Of a stretch of 30,059 nt of DNA, positions 7,438 through 15,682 are shown piece after piece. A program made the translations under genes and the position numbers. This DNA comes from CAYMST01 sp964393115 (GTDB taxonomy: Bacteria > Bacteroidota > Bacteroidia > Cytophagales > Cyclobacteriaceae), in the NCBI GenBank assembly GCA_964393115.1, contig CAYMST010000022.1, positions 1 to 30,059 of the forward strand. Direction: 5' to 3'. Under the pieces are notes generated by a model. The model made no database searches. It was not told the origin of the DNA and worked only from the letters and a program-made list of their open reading frames with translations. Positions within the stretch are counted from its first letter, which is position 1. Each line of letters begins with the position of its first letter.

Positions 7438-8803
7438 ATTTTTCCAGTCTGCGGTAAAGAGAAGTCCTTGTTATCCCTAGTTCACTAGCTGCTTTTGAAA
7501 TATTACCATGACTAAGCTTAAGCGCCTTCTGAATGAGAATTTTCTCTACATCTTGAATATTTAGTTGGTCAAGCGAAAGCTTTTCCGTTTTTTGTGCACT
7601 CGTATTTCCGAAGTAAATATCATTTTCTGTTATTACCGTGCCTTGACATAGTATTACAGCCCTCTCAAGGGCATGCTGAAGTTCGCGAACGTTTCCTGGC
7701 CAGTCATAAACTTCCATTTTCCTCAATGTATCTGGTGAGATATCCGTCACCTTCTTCTTGTATTTTTGATTATAGTATTTCAGAAAATGGAAAGCCAAGA
7801 TAGAAATATCCCCTGACCGATTTCGAAGAGGAGGTAGATTGATGGTGATCGTATTGATCCGATACAGTAAATCTTGTCTGAATTCCGCTTTCTCTACCGC
7901 ATCGTATATAGGTAGGTTTGTGGCCGTTATTAATCTTATATCAACGTCTTTTTCCCTAGAATTTCCCAACCTAGTCACTTTTCTGGATTGCAACACTGAA
8001 AGCAGTTTAGCCTGCAAAGGCAGGCTTAGATTTCCTATTTCGTCCAAGAACAGGGTTCCCTTATTTGCCAATTCAAATCGACCTACCTTATCTGTTTTAG
8101 CATCGGTAAAGGCTCCTTTGGAATGACCAAATAGTTCACTTTCGAACAGATTTTCCTGTATGGCTCCTAGATCCACGTTCATAAACACCTCCTTGGATCG
8201 AATGGAGCTACGATGAATGGCTCGCGCTATCACTTCCTTACCCGTTCCATTTTCACCCAATATCAAAATACTGGCATCCGTCTGGGCAACACGTGTAATC
8301 ACATCCAATACTTCCTTGATTTCGGGGCTTTCCCCAATTATATCTTTGAATGGATGATCGATATCATTCGCCAGTGCATGCTGTTTTTCTTTCAGTTCAT
8401 TAATTTCTTTCCTTGACTGCCCCAGTCTGACAGCAGTATTAATCGTGGCCAACAACTTTTCATTCTCCCAAGGCTTCAGCACAAAGTCAGTAGCACCTGC
8501 CTTAACGGCCTTCACAGCCATAGATACATCTCCATAAGCCGTTATGAGTACTACTGTGGCTTTAGGGTCAATTTCTAATATTTTTTCCAGCCAAATAAAT
8601 CCCTCTTTCCCACTGCTTACCTCCTCCGAGAAGTTCATATCTAATAATATGGCATCATAACTATTGTTGTTAATCAAAAAAGGAATTCTATTAGGGTTAG
8701 TTTCAGTGTCCACCCTGTCAAAATACCTTTTTAAGAATAGTTTAGCTGCGATAAGCACGTCCGCATTGTCATCAATAATTAATATAGCTGTATTGTTAGA
8801 CAT
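7427..8803 (-). CDS. Sigma54-dependent response regulator (NtrC/ZraR family)
   Basis: This regulator activates sigma54 RNA polymerase from distant enhancer sites. From the ATG at 8803 it has 458 residues. The receiver (1-120) has Asp11/Asp12, phospho-acceptor Asp55 and Lys110. The AAA+ domain (about 153-380) has Walker A GENGTGKE (183-190), the sigma54-contact loop as GAFTDA (230-235), Walker B LFLDE (251-255), and DLLYRIN and WPGNVREL. A Fis-type helix-turn-helix is at 434-456 (ISKAASELGITRTSLYRRL). A TTG at 8836 would add 11 residues outside the receiver fold, so ATG is preferred. Twin 16-bp palindromes 85 bases upstream are its probable binding sites, which could also allow self-regulation. 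Confidence 0.95.
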   Translation of the reverse strand: MSNNTAILIIDDNADVLIAAKLFLKRYFDRVDTETNPNRIPFLINNNSYDAILLDMNFSEEVSSGKEGFIWLEKILEIDPKATVVLITAYGDVSMAVKAVKAGATDFVLKPWENEKLLATINTAVRLGQSRKEINELKEKQHALANDIDHPFKDIIGESPEIKEVLDVITRVAQTDASILILGENGTGKEVIARAIHRSSIRSKEVFMNVDLGAIQENLFESELFGHSKGAFTDAKTDKVGRFELANKGTLFLDEIGNLSLPLQAKLLSVLQSRKVTRLGNSREKDVDIRLITATNLPIYDAVEKAEFRQDLLYRINTITINLPPLRNRSGDISILAFHFLKYYNQKYKKKVTDISPDTLRKMEVYDWPGNVRELQHALERAVILCQGTVITENDIYFGNTSAQKTEKLSLDQLNIQDVEKILIQKALKLSHGNISKAASELGITRTSLYRRLEKYGL

Positions 8804-8887
8804 CTCATTAAGCTTAATTCCATTTATTGTAGTCAAAAATCGTACCCATCTCTAATTCTCCTAAAATACACCTTTTGCAGCTAAAAG

Positions 8888-8924
8888 TGTCCGAAAACGA
8901 ACAGTTGATGTTCGTTCTAATACA
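8888..8924. promoter_or_regulatory. Paired 16-bp palindromes, candidate enhancer (UAS) for the NtrC-type regulator
   Basis: TGTCCGAAAACGAACA (8888-8903) and TGTTCGTTCTAATACA (8909-8924) share the pattern TGTYCG-N4-nnnACA and start exactly 21 bases apart, two helical turns. Between them, AACGAACA and TGTTCGTT also form a perfect 8-bp inverted repeat around GTTGA. Paired dyads about 50-150 bases before a sigma54 promoter are the classical layout for NtrC-family activators. The sites and spacing are seen; the binding is inferred. Confidence 0.6.
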
Positions 8925-8975
8925 CCTTGAGTAGAAAAAAGCGCCTCAAACAGGATTCTTTGGGTTAAACAAGGT

Positions 8976-8991
8976 TTGGCATGGATGTTGT
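8976..8991 (+). promoter_or_regulatory. Sigma54-like -24/-12 promoter
   Basis: TTGGCATGGATGTTGT fits TTGGCACG-N4-TTGC with two mismatches, and the GG and -12 elements are at the correct spacing. One mismatch is at the usually invariant C of the -12 GC. It starts 51 bases after the paired palindromes and points toward the ABC transporter genes. Transcription would begin near 9002. Confidence 0.5.
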
Positions 8992-9014
8992 CTTTTATAA
9001 GGCGTTACCAGAAA

Positions 9015-9068
9015 ATGAAAGAAATGCAACACTTTATTCCTGTTAAATTAGAACTGCTAAATTTTTAA
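9015..9068 (+). CDS. Very short ORF (17 residues) at the start of the predicted sigma54 transcript
   Basis: ATG at 9015 opens MKEMQHFIPVKLELLNF and stops at 9066. The start is about 12 bases after the predicted sigma54 start site. It is followed by a small hairpin (AGGTG/CGCCT near 9072-9084) and T-rich sequence. It could be a leader peptide, an exported peptide or chance. No Shine-Dalgarno sequence is seen. Confidence 0.2.
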   Translation: MKEMQHFIPVKLELLNF

Positions 9069-9138
9069 GATAGGTGTTGCGCCTTGAACTTTCTTTTTTC
9101 TACTATTTTTTTCTTGAATCCGCGAATATTTACTAACC

Positions 9139-9222
9139 ATGAACTCGCAGGTATTTAAGATATCATTTGGGAACGAGTCAGCCGGTAAAGCACCTGCTGG
9201 CTTTATCTCAACGGTGTACTAA
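9139..9222 (+). CDS. Short ORF of 27 residues between the sigma54 promoter and the ABC permease
   Basis: ATG at 9139 to TAA at 9220-9222 encodes a peptide beginning MNSQVFKISF and ending AGFISTVY, with NESAGKAP in the middle. It has no membrane helix or signal peptide and matches no family I know. Its interest is purely positional: it lies on the predicted sigma54 transcript ahead of a MacB/FtsX-type exporter. Chance occurrence is quite possible. Confidence 0.2.
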   Translation: MNSQVFKISFGNESAGKAPAGFISTVY

Positions 9223-9488
9223 TGGTGTTTAAAATGGTTTAATCATGGAATTTTACTTTATATGAACTACTATTTTTTATGTAAAACTCCTTGTTCTACA
9301 ACAGTTTGTATCGAAGTATGTTGGCATACAAATATCTTACAAAAGACCTTTGGACTACCTTAAAATATTTAGAGGACAATTCGAAGTAACCTCGATCTAC
9401 TTACGGGTTGCCCTATACTTATTTATTTGGCATCACACCTAAATAGTGGGGATTTAGACTCCCTGAGAATGCTATCCGTTTTTTTCAG
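9223..9488. other. Intergenic leader region, no gene seen
   Basis: No convincing frame. A local inverted repeat TTTGTAT (9305-9311)/ATACAAA (9326-9332) overlaps an alternative small hairpin GTATG-TTGG-CATAC, without a T-run. The sequence is AT-rich. Confidence 0.4.
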
Positions 9489-9582
9489 CAATTGAACATC
9501 CATGGTATACCATAATTAGACAAAAGAGTTGGCTTGAACAATGTATGGATGGATCGTAAATCAGCTCTTAAGTAAGCTTTAA
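9489..9582 (+). repeat. Interspersed repeat, copy 1
   Basis: This copy contains the palindrome ATGGTATACCAT (9502-9513), then ATTAGACAAAAGAGTTGG, and the closing arm CAGCTCTTAA (9562-9571). AAGAG and CTCTT can pair. It is the most diverged copy in its centre. It shares ATTAGACAAAAGAGTTGG and TTGAACAA with copy 2, which precedes the paralogous permease gene, so these two copies are probably related by the same duplication. Confidence 0.7.
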
Positions 9583-9815
9583 CTCATTACCCAAGAATAG
9601 ATCAATAGATTGTCCTTCTTATTATTGACCATATAACTAAATGGAGCCAATACATGACAAATCCACCAAACTCTACTACCGTGTAAGTACCAATATCGAT
9701 CTTTTTGCACAGTTTGGTTGCTAAGTGAAATAATAAGCAACAGATTTACCGATAAACCTATATGCCAAAATTTAAGATCTGTCGTTGAGAGCACAACGAC
9801 ACGAAACTCGATCAT
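9583..9815. other. Leader of the first permease gene with two hairpins
   Basis: These 233 bases separate repeat copy 1 from the permease start, whereas copy 2 abuts the second permease directly. GTTGCT (9717-9722) and AGCAAC (9736-9741) form one dyad. GTCGTTG (9781-9787) and CAACGAC (9794-9800) form another that ends 15 bases before the ATG. The minus strand holds an open frame across this stretch that resembles no protein family, and I do not call it a gene. Confidence 0.4.
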
Positions 9816-12236
9816 ATGCTTAAGCTTTTTTTTAATCTAGCTATTCGATCTCTCGGTAAAAATGGATGGTACATTTTTGCGTCTAGTCTCAGTCTGGCAA
9901 TAGGTATGGCTTGTTACATGATCGTAGATGCCTATGTCTACGAAGAAACCACCTATGAATACGGAAACGAGCATCACTCCAATGTATACCGCCTCACACA
10001 AGTAATTAGAACGGGACAAAAAGACGAAAGTGAGGATGTAGACACCCCAATGCCGTTGGGACCGTTATTGCTAAAACATTTGCCTGAAGTAGTCAATTTT
10101 TTCAGGATTCATAGATATCGGATGCCGCGAGAGTATTCGGCAGATAATCAGAACTTTCTCACCTTTAACGAAGTGTATCTTGCGGACCCGGGAGTATTTG
10201 ATTTACTTGATCTACAAATTTTAAAAGGAACTCCTCAAAGAGATTTCATCAAAAATGGTCAAGTAGCGCTATCAGAAAGCACTGCCATGAGGCTCTTTGG
10301 ATCGACTGACGTGGTGGGTAGAAAATTATACACCTCGACGAAGTTTGTTTGTCGTGTGGCCGGTGTTTTTAAGGATATCAACTACAACTCACACTTACCA
10401 TTAGGACTTATCTTATCTATTGAGTCCTTAAAGTCGATATGGAATCCGAAACCATTCACAAGTTGGCAAATACATAGTTCCGCTACTTATATCAAAACTC
10501 GTGAGCCTATCGAAGACCTGATGAGCTTTGAACAACACATTAATTCGATTGCGGCAGATTCTATCAAAGAGATGGATGGATGGAGTTTTAAGATTATGCC
10601 GATAGCGGATATTCATTTTCATTCACATAAACCATTCGAATACAGTGAAAATGCAGACATTCGGTTAATCTACTTCCTTCAGGCCATGAGTGTATTTTTA
10701 GTTTTATTAACATTGATCAGCTTTATAAACCTATTCTCAATCAACCTTACTCAAAAACTGAAAGGAATTATACTCCTCAAACATCTTGGGTCTTCAAATC
10801 GACATCTCTTTGTACAGGGGCTTGTTGAGGTAGCGCTAATTTGCGTTCCCGCATTTCTACTCACTATATCTATTATCGTGCTTTCCTCAGACTTGATCAA
10901 ACACCTTAGTGATGATGTTATTGACCTCAAAATAATCGCACAACCAAGGTTTTATTTTCAAGCCACAGGTTGGTTTATTCTTGCGGCACTGCTGACTGCT
11001 TCTTTATCATTTCTAGTACTTACCCATAAAAGGCTAGTATTAGGCTCAGGTTTTAAATCTTACTTGGCTAAGAAAATCACACGATTCCAAAGAGTGCTCA
11101 TGGGAGTTCAACTTGCCGTTACATTAACACTCATGAATGGAGCCATTTTCCTCAACCTACAGACTTCATTTATGCTGAACAGTCAATTTGGCTTGAATAT
11201 GAATGACGTATTAGTCATCAAACTCCCTGCCTTTGAGAGTTATGCAAAAAGAATTAAGGTGACAGGAGAATACCGAAAAATATTGGAAAAGCAACCTTCC
11301 GTTCATCAAGTAACTACAACATATTGCATTCCAGGAACACGCTTTTCTGGCTTTACGGTTGGTATGTTAACCTATAAGCAAGACTCTACCACACGATATC
11401 GTGATATGACCTATTCGCATGGATGCGATGATCAATATATTCCTCTTCTTGGGATAAAACTTCTGGCAGGACGAAATTTTGTTCCGAACGCCGATGAGGA
11501 CAAAAAAGGAATCATCATTAATAGAGAACTATGCCAGTTGCTTGGGTTTAACTCACCGGATGACGCTATTGACAAAAAAGTTAGCCTTGGAAGTAAACAA
11601 CCAGTCATAGGTAAAATAGTTGGCGTCGTAGAAAACGTTCATTACTTGTCGCTCAAAGAAGAGCGTATCCCAATATACCTAACCTACGGTCCCAATGTAC
11701 CCATTTTTGCGCTTGTAAAGTCAAAGCCTGGCGCTACCGAAAAGGCTCGAGAAGAGATCAAAGAAACGTTCGAATCGTTCTATCAAGGTAGACCTTTGAA
11801 ACTATTTTCTCTCGCTTACAAGTACAATATGCAATATGAAGATGACATTAAAATTTCTCAAATCGTAGCGATTTTTTCCATAGTGGCGATTTTACTATCC
11901 TGTTCCGGGTTATTCACCATTACACTCTATTCCTTGTCTAGGAAAAGTAAGGAAATCGCCATTAGAAAGATCAATGGAGCACAACTAAAGAACATATTCA
12001 TCCAGATGTCAAAGCCCTATATATATATTACTCTTTGGGCTTTTTCTGTGGCAACGCCAATTGCCTATTGGATTATGCGAAGCTGGCTAGAGAACTTTGC
12101 ACATCGAATCGAATTGAACCCTGTTGTGTTTATTATTTCAGGTTGTACGATTCTATTATTAGTGCTGGCAATAATTAGTTATGAGATATTCAAGGCAGCT
12201 ATTTCTCCGCCGGTAAGAAGCTTGCGAAATGAATGA
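9816..12236 (+). CDS. ABC transporter permease with MacB periplasmic and FtsX domains (first of two)
   Basis: This is an 806-residue inner-membrane permease of the Bacteroidota MacB/FtsX class, expected to work with the ATPase encoded next. It has one N-terminal membrane helix (about 18-38), a large periplasmic MacB_PCD-like domain, three helices (about 285-410), a helix near 425-445, a second periplasmic domain, and a C-terminal FtsX unit of three helices (about 685-795). The cytoplasmic motif SRKSKEIAIRKINGAQ is characteristic and contacts the ATPase. Such proteins act in mechanotransmission-type export, or lipoprotein or peptide extrusion, rather than classical channel transport. The substrate is unknown. 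It is closely related to the 13273 protein across its whole length (for example ALSES and LFGSTD in both). Confidence 0.92.
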   Translation: MLKLFFNLAIRSLGKNGWYIFASSLSLAIGMACYMIVDAYVYEETTYEYGNEHHSNVYRLTQVIRTGQKDESEDVDTPMPLGPLLLKHLPEVVNFFRIHRYRMPREYSADNQNFLTFNEVYLADPGVFDLLDLQILKGTPQRDFIKNGQVALSESTAMRLFGSTDVVGRKLYTSTKFVCRVAGVFKDINYNSHLPLGLILSIESLKSIWNPKPFTSWQIHSSATYIKTREPIEDLMSFEQHINSIAADSIKEMDGWSFKIMPIADIHFHSHKPFEYSENADIRLIYFLQAMSVFLVLLTLISFINLFSINLTQKLKGIILLKHLGSSNRHLFVQGLVEVALICVPAFLLTISIIVLSSDLIKHLSDDVIDLKIIAQPRFYFQATGWFILAALLTASLSFLVLTHKRLVLGSGFKSYLAKKITRFQRVLMGVQLAVTLTLMNGAIFLNLQTSFMLNSQFGLNMNDVLVIKLPAFESYAKRIKVTGEYRKILEKQPSVHQVTTTYCIPGTRFSGFTVGMLTYKQDSTTRYRDMTYSHGCDDQYIPLLGIKLLAGRNFVPNADEDKKGIIINRELCQLLGFNSPDDAIDKKVSLGSKQPVIGKIVGVVENVHYLSLKEERIPIYLTYGPNVPIFALVKSKPGATEKAREEIKETFESFYQGRPLKLFSLAYKYNMQYEDDIKISQIVAIFSIVAILLSCSGLFTITLYSLSRKSKEIAIRKINGAQLKNIFIQMSKPYIYITLWAFSVATPIAYWIMRSWLENFAHRIELNPVVFIISGCTILLLVLAIISYEIFKAAISPPVRSLRNE

Positions 12237-12474
12237 ATTCAATGAAACTATTTGTAATATATAAATAGTATTGGAGTGATTGAGTAGCAAAAAAAACGTT
12301 TTTCGTGTTTAAATGTGTCCAGGGCATTGTGCGTTGCAAAATTTCCTAGAAAAGCAAAATCACAGATCATCAATGATAAGTTTCTAGATGACATAGAATT
12401 TTCTTGAGTTTATCAATGTCTATTTACACCTTTGAAAAAAAAACCTTATTTCTTACTGAATAATTGAACACTTT
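12237..12474. other. Intergenic region between permease and ATPase
   Basis: A 238-base AT-rich gap. ACTATTT (12247-12253) and AAATAGT (12263-12269) form a weak hairpin. A GGGCAT...TTGC stretch near 12324-12340 resembles a sigma54 site, but the spacing between its GG and GC is one base too long. No gene is seen. Confidence 0.4.
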
Positions 12475-13164
12475 ATGCTAGTTACAAATAATCTACAAAA
12501 AACCTTTTTGACAAATGATGTAGAAGCTACAGCGCTTTATGGTATTGACCTTGAGATCAAACAGGGAGAATTCGTGGCCATAATGGGACCCTCTGGATGC
12601 GGAAAGACTACGTTGTTAAACATTTTGGGGTTGATAGACAGTCCTTCTAAAGGCAAGTATTTCTTTGACGGCGTGGAGGTGAGTTCATTTGACGAGGCCC
12701 AGAGAACAAAGCTTAGGTCGGGTAATATTGGTTTTGTCTTCCAGAGCTTTAATCTAATTGATGAACTTACCGTTTTTGAGAACATTGAGCTACCATTACT
12801 TTATCTCCGAATGCCAAAATCAGAGCGAAAAAACAAGGTGCTTTCTCTACTTGAGCGCATGAATATGATGCACAGACGCAATCAGTTCCCACAGCAACTA
12901 TCTGGTGGCCAGCAACAACGGGTGGCCATTGCTAGGGCCATCATAGCAGAACCTAAATTAGTACTTGCAGACGAACCAACTGGTAACCTAGACTCCTCTC
13001 ATGGTGATGAAGTTATGGCTATGCTTGAAGAGCTAAATAAGCAAGGTACCACTATAGTAATGGTCACTCATTCACTTCACTATGCGGGATATGCTAGTAA
13101 AACCATTAACCTATTTGACGGACTAGTTGTAACTGAAGATGTCAAGCAACGATTTTATCTTTAA
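12475..13164 (+). CDS. ABC transporter ATP-binding protein (MacB/LolD/FtsE type)
   Basis: This 229-residue ATPase is the probable motor for one or both flanking permeases. All ABC motifs are intact: Walker A GPSGCGKTT (38-46), the Q-loop in VFQSFNL, signature LSGGQQQRVAIARA, Walker B LVLADEPTGNLD and the H-loop MVTHS. The GNLD after Walker B and the overall length match the LolD/MacB subfamily, whose partners are FtsX-type permeases. It has no membrane segment, so the transporter is a separate-subunit type, unlike E. coli MacB, which is fused. It is the only ATPase between two permease genes. Confidence 0.95.
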   Translation: MLVTNNLQKTFLTNDVEATALYGIDLEIKQGEFVAIMGPSGCGKTTLLNILGLIDSPSKGKYFFDGVEVSSFDEAQRTKLRSGNIGFVFQSFNLIDELTVFENIELPLLYLRMPKSERKNKVLSLLERMNMMHRRNQFPQQLSGGQQQRVAIARAIIAEPKLVLADEPTGNLDSSHGDEVMAMLEELNKQGTTIVMVTHSLHYAGYASKTINLFDGLVVTEDVKQRFYL

Positions 13165-13174
13165 TCGTAGTGGC

Positions 13175-13272
13175 CAATTGTACGGAATCCATAAGGTAAT
13201 TAGACAAAAGAGTTGGTTTGAACAACGTAATGCTGGGTTTTATATCCCCTCTTTAAATAGACTTTATATAAT
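13175..13272 (+). repeat. Interspersed repeat, copy 2
   Basis: This copy begins CAATTGTACGGAATCCATAA, has ATTAGACAAAAGAGTTGG (13199-13216), the central AACGTAATGCTGGGTTTTAT, the closing arm CCTCTTTAAAT and the tail GACTTTATATAA. The tail runs straight into the permease ATG at 13273, so the repeat forms the whole gap between the ATPase gene and that start, except for about 10 bases. Confidence 0.75.
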
Positions 13273-15678
13273 ATGATAAGGCTTTATATAAACCTAGTAT
13301 TAAGGACATTCAACAAAAACAGTGGATATATCATACTTACGGCCCTGAGCTTGGCTATAGGTATGACTGCCTATATGATGGTAAATTGGTATGTTCGTTA
13401 TGAGACTACCTATGAACATGGGATTAAAGATTATAAACGTACTTACCGAATGTCTCAGGTTTTTGAAAAAGGAAGAAAAAACGAGAATGAAGATGTAGAT
13501 ACGCCATTGCCATTAGGACCATTTATGGTGAAAAATATCCCGAATGTAGTAAACTATGCGCGAATCAACCGATATATGGTACCTCGTGAGTTTTCCAGCG
13601 ACAGCTCACACTTTCATACCTTTCATAACCTATACCTTGCAGACAGTGGCATATTTGATGTACTTGGCATTAAGGTAATAGCCGGCAAACCAAACATTGA
13701 CTTTTCACAAGCTGGACGAGTGGCGCTATCTGAGAGTGCAGCCATAACATTATTTGGTTCAACAGACATCATTGGAGAAAAACTTTACACTTCGGGAAAA
13801 CTCGACTGTAGAGTTGCAGGGGTCTTTGAAGATATTACACACAATACACATCTGCCCATTACTCTTGTCATGTCAATGGAGTCGTTGAAGAGTATTTGGC
13901 ACCCAAAACCATTTGAACTTTGGAGTCTAAATAACTCTGCTACTTATATAAAGACTAAATCCCCTATTGAGAAGCTTGACCTGTTCCAAAAAAAATTACA
14001 CACTTTAATTGCAGATTCAATTCGTAGTAAAGAGCCATTAAATTTTAAAACGATGGCTATCGCCGATATCCATTTCCACTCTAAAAAGCCGTTTGAATTT
14101 AGTGCTAACGGCGATACTAGACTTATTTACTTTCTGCAAATAACATGGGGGTTATTAATTTTTCTAACATTAGTATGTTTTACTAATCTATTCGCCATCA
14201 ACCTAACGAAGAAAGCCAAAGCGATAACACTTTTAAAATTCTTAGGCGCTAAAAACGAACAACTACTCATCCAAGGAATTATTGAAGCCTTGGTTATATG
14301 CTTACCTGCAATGGTATCAACGATTATCATCGTTGCGCTAACTTCAGACCTCATTTCTCAGCTTAGTTCGGATATCGTTAGTATAGAACTTTTACAAGAG
14401 CCATGGTTTTACAAACAACTTATAGTTTGGCTCCTGGTTGCCTTATTATTTGCTGTTTTTTTAGTCTATACTCTGTTTTACTCCAACTTATACTTCGGAC
14501 TTAACTCAAACTATCTACAACGAATATCCCTAAAGACATCTCGGATTCAAAAGGTATTGCTAGGCATCCAACTTGCGATAACATTAATCCTAATCAATGG
14601 AGCTATTTTTCTGTATCTCCAAACAGACTATATGATTAGCGGCAGTACAGGTTTTGACATCGACCGAGTACAGGTTATTAAACTACCTTCATTCAAAAGT
14701 TATAAAAAAAGAGTAGAAATGACTCAGGCTTTCAAATCTCAACTGGAGTCAATTCCAACTATCTCAAGGGTGAGTACATCGTTTTGTTTGCCAGGAACCG
14801 GCTATTCCGGGTTTAACGCCTTTCTTCTCTCAAGCCAAGGTGACTCAGTCCGTTCTTATTCTCACCAATGTGATTATGATTTTATTCCATTATTAGACAT
14901 CTCACTACTTGCAGGTAGAAATTTCGACCCTCGAGTTGACGATCATAATAATATCATCATCAATGACAAGTTAAGAGAAAAACTAGGATTCACGTCTCCA
15001 CAAAAGGCTGTAGGTCAAAACATCCGTATCCATCAAAATATACGTCCAACAAGAAAAATTATTGGAGTGACTGAAAATGTCCATTATCTATCCCTAAAAG
15101 AGGAACAAATCCCTTTGTTTTTTAGATATGTCCAACACGCACCAATATTCGCACTTGTAAGGCCCAATACTACTAATGAAGACAAATTAATATCCGAAAT
15201 ACAGAGAAAATTCTTCGAATTATTCCCACAAAGGCCATTTAAACACTTCCTGTTAGAAAGTGCTTTCGATAAGCAATATGAGGACGATATTAAAATTACT
15301 CAGATCATTGGGATTTTTTCACTGGTCGCTGTTTTACTTTCATGTTCTGGTTTGTTCACAATCACACTCCATGCCATGTCCAGACGAAGTAAAGAAATAG
15401 CCATTCGAAAGGTCAATGGTGGGAAATTAAGAGACATTTTCGTTCTCCTCTCGGGAGAATACATTCAAGTCGCACTTGTAGCATTTCTTGTGGCCACACC
15501 GATCGTATATTTTATAATGGACAATTGGTTAGAGAGTTTCGCCTATCGAATTTCGCTCGACTGGAAAGTCTTCCTACTCTCTGGACTATCCATTCTGGTT
15601 TTTATTTTACTGACCATTTCTCACCAGATCTATAAAGCATCTGTTTCCGCTCCAGTAAACAGCTTACGTTATGAGTAA
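13273..15678 (+). CDS. ABC transporter permease with MacB periplasmic and FtsX domains (second of two)
   Basis: This 801-residue permease is a full-length paralogue of the 9816 gene, with the same order of one helix, periplasmic domain, helix group, second periplasmic domain and C-terminal FtsX unit. The coupling motif is SRRSKEIAIRKVNGGK. Near-identical stretches such as EDVDTP-PLGP, LADSGIFDVL, ALSESAA and YEDDIKI occur in both, so the pair arose by tandem duplication and may form a heterodimer around the single ATPase. The start follows directly after repeat copy 2. The stop at 15678 is only 4 bases from the stop of the convergent ABC-F gene, leaving no room for a separate terminator. Confidence 0.92.
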   Translation: MIRLYINLVLRTFNKNSGYIILTALSLAIGMTAYMMVNWYVRYETTYEHGIKDYKRTYRMSQVFEKGRKNENEDVDTPLPLGPFMVKNIPNVVNYARINRYMVPREFSSDSSHFHTFHNLYLADSGIFDVLGIKVIAGKPNIDFSQAGRVALSESAAITLFGSTDIIGEKLYTSGKLDCRVAGVFEDITHNTHLPITLVMSMESLKSIWHPKPFELWSLNNSATYIKTKSPIEKLDLFQKKLHTLIADSIRSKEPLNFKTMAIADIHFHSKKPFEFSANGDTRLIYFLQITWGLLIFLTLVCFTNLFAINLTKKAKAITLLKFLGAKNEQLLIQGIIEALVICLPAMVSTIIIVALTSDLISQLSSDIVSIELLQEPWFYKQLIVWLLVALLFAVFLVYTLFYSNLYFGLNSNYLQRISLKTSRIQKVLLGIQLAITLILINGAIFLYLQTDYMISGSTGFDIDRVQVIKLPSFKSYKKRVEMTQAFKSQLESIPTISRVSTSFCLPGTGYSGFNAFLLSSQGDSVRSYSHQCDYDFIPLLDISLLAGRNFDPRVDDHNNIIINDKLREKLGFTSPQKAVGQNIRIHQNIRPTRKIIGVTENVHYLSLKEEQIPLFFRYVQHAPIFALVRPNTTNEDKLISEIQRKFFELFPQRPFKHFLLESAFDKQYEDDIKITQIIGIFSLVAVLLSCSGLFTITLHAMSRRSKEIAIRKVNGGKLRDIFVLLSGEYIQVALVAFLVATPIVYFIMDNWLESFAYRISLDWKVFLLSGLSILVFILLTISHQIYKASVSAPVNSLRYE

Positions 15679-15682
15679 ACAC

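Noticed and set aside
8804..8836. Longer start (TTG 8836) for the sigma54-type regulator
   Set aside because: The receiver domain begins directly after ATG 8803, and the extra 11 residues have no counterpart in the family.
9579..9815. Minus-strand open frame of 78 residues upstream of the first permease
   Set aside because: Its 5' end abuts the permease start, it partly covers repeat copy 1, and its composition (scattered Trp, Tyr and hydrophobics with no domain pattern) resembles no family; it is probably chance.
12324..12340. Possible second sigma54 promoter before the ATPase gene (GGGCAT...TTGC)
   Set aside because: The GG to GC spacing is 11 bases instead of 10, and sigma54 promoters tolerate spacing changes poorly; no paired dyads lie upstream.
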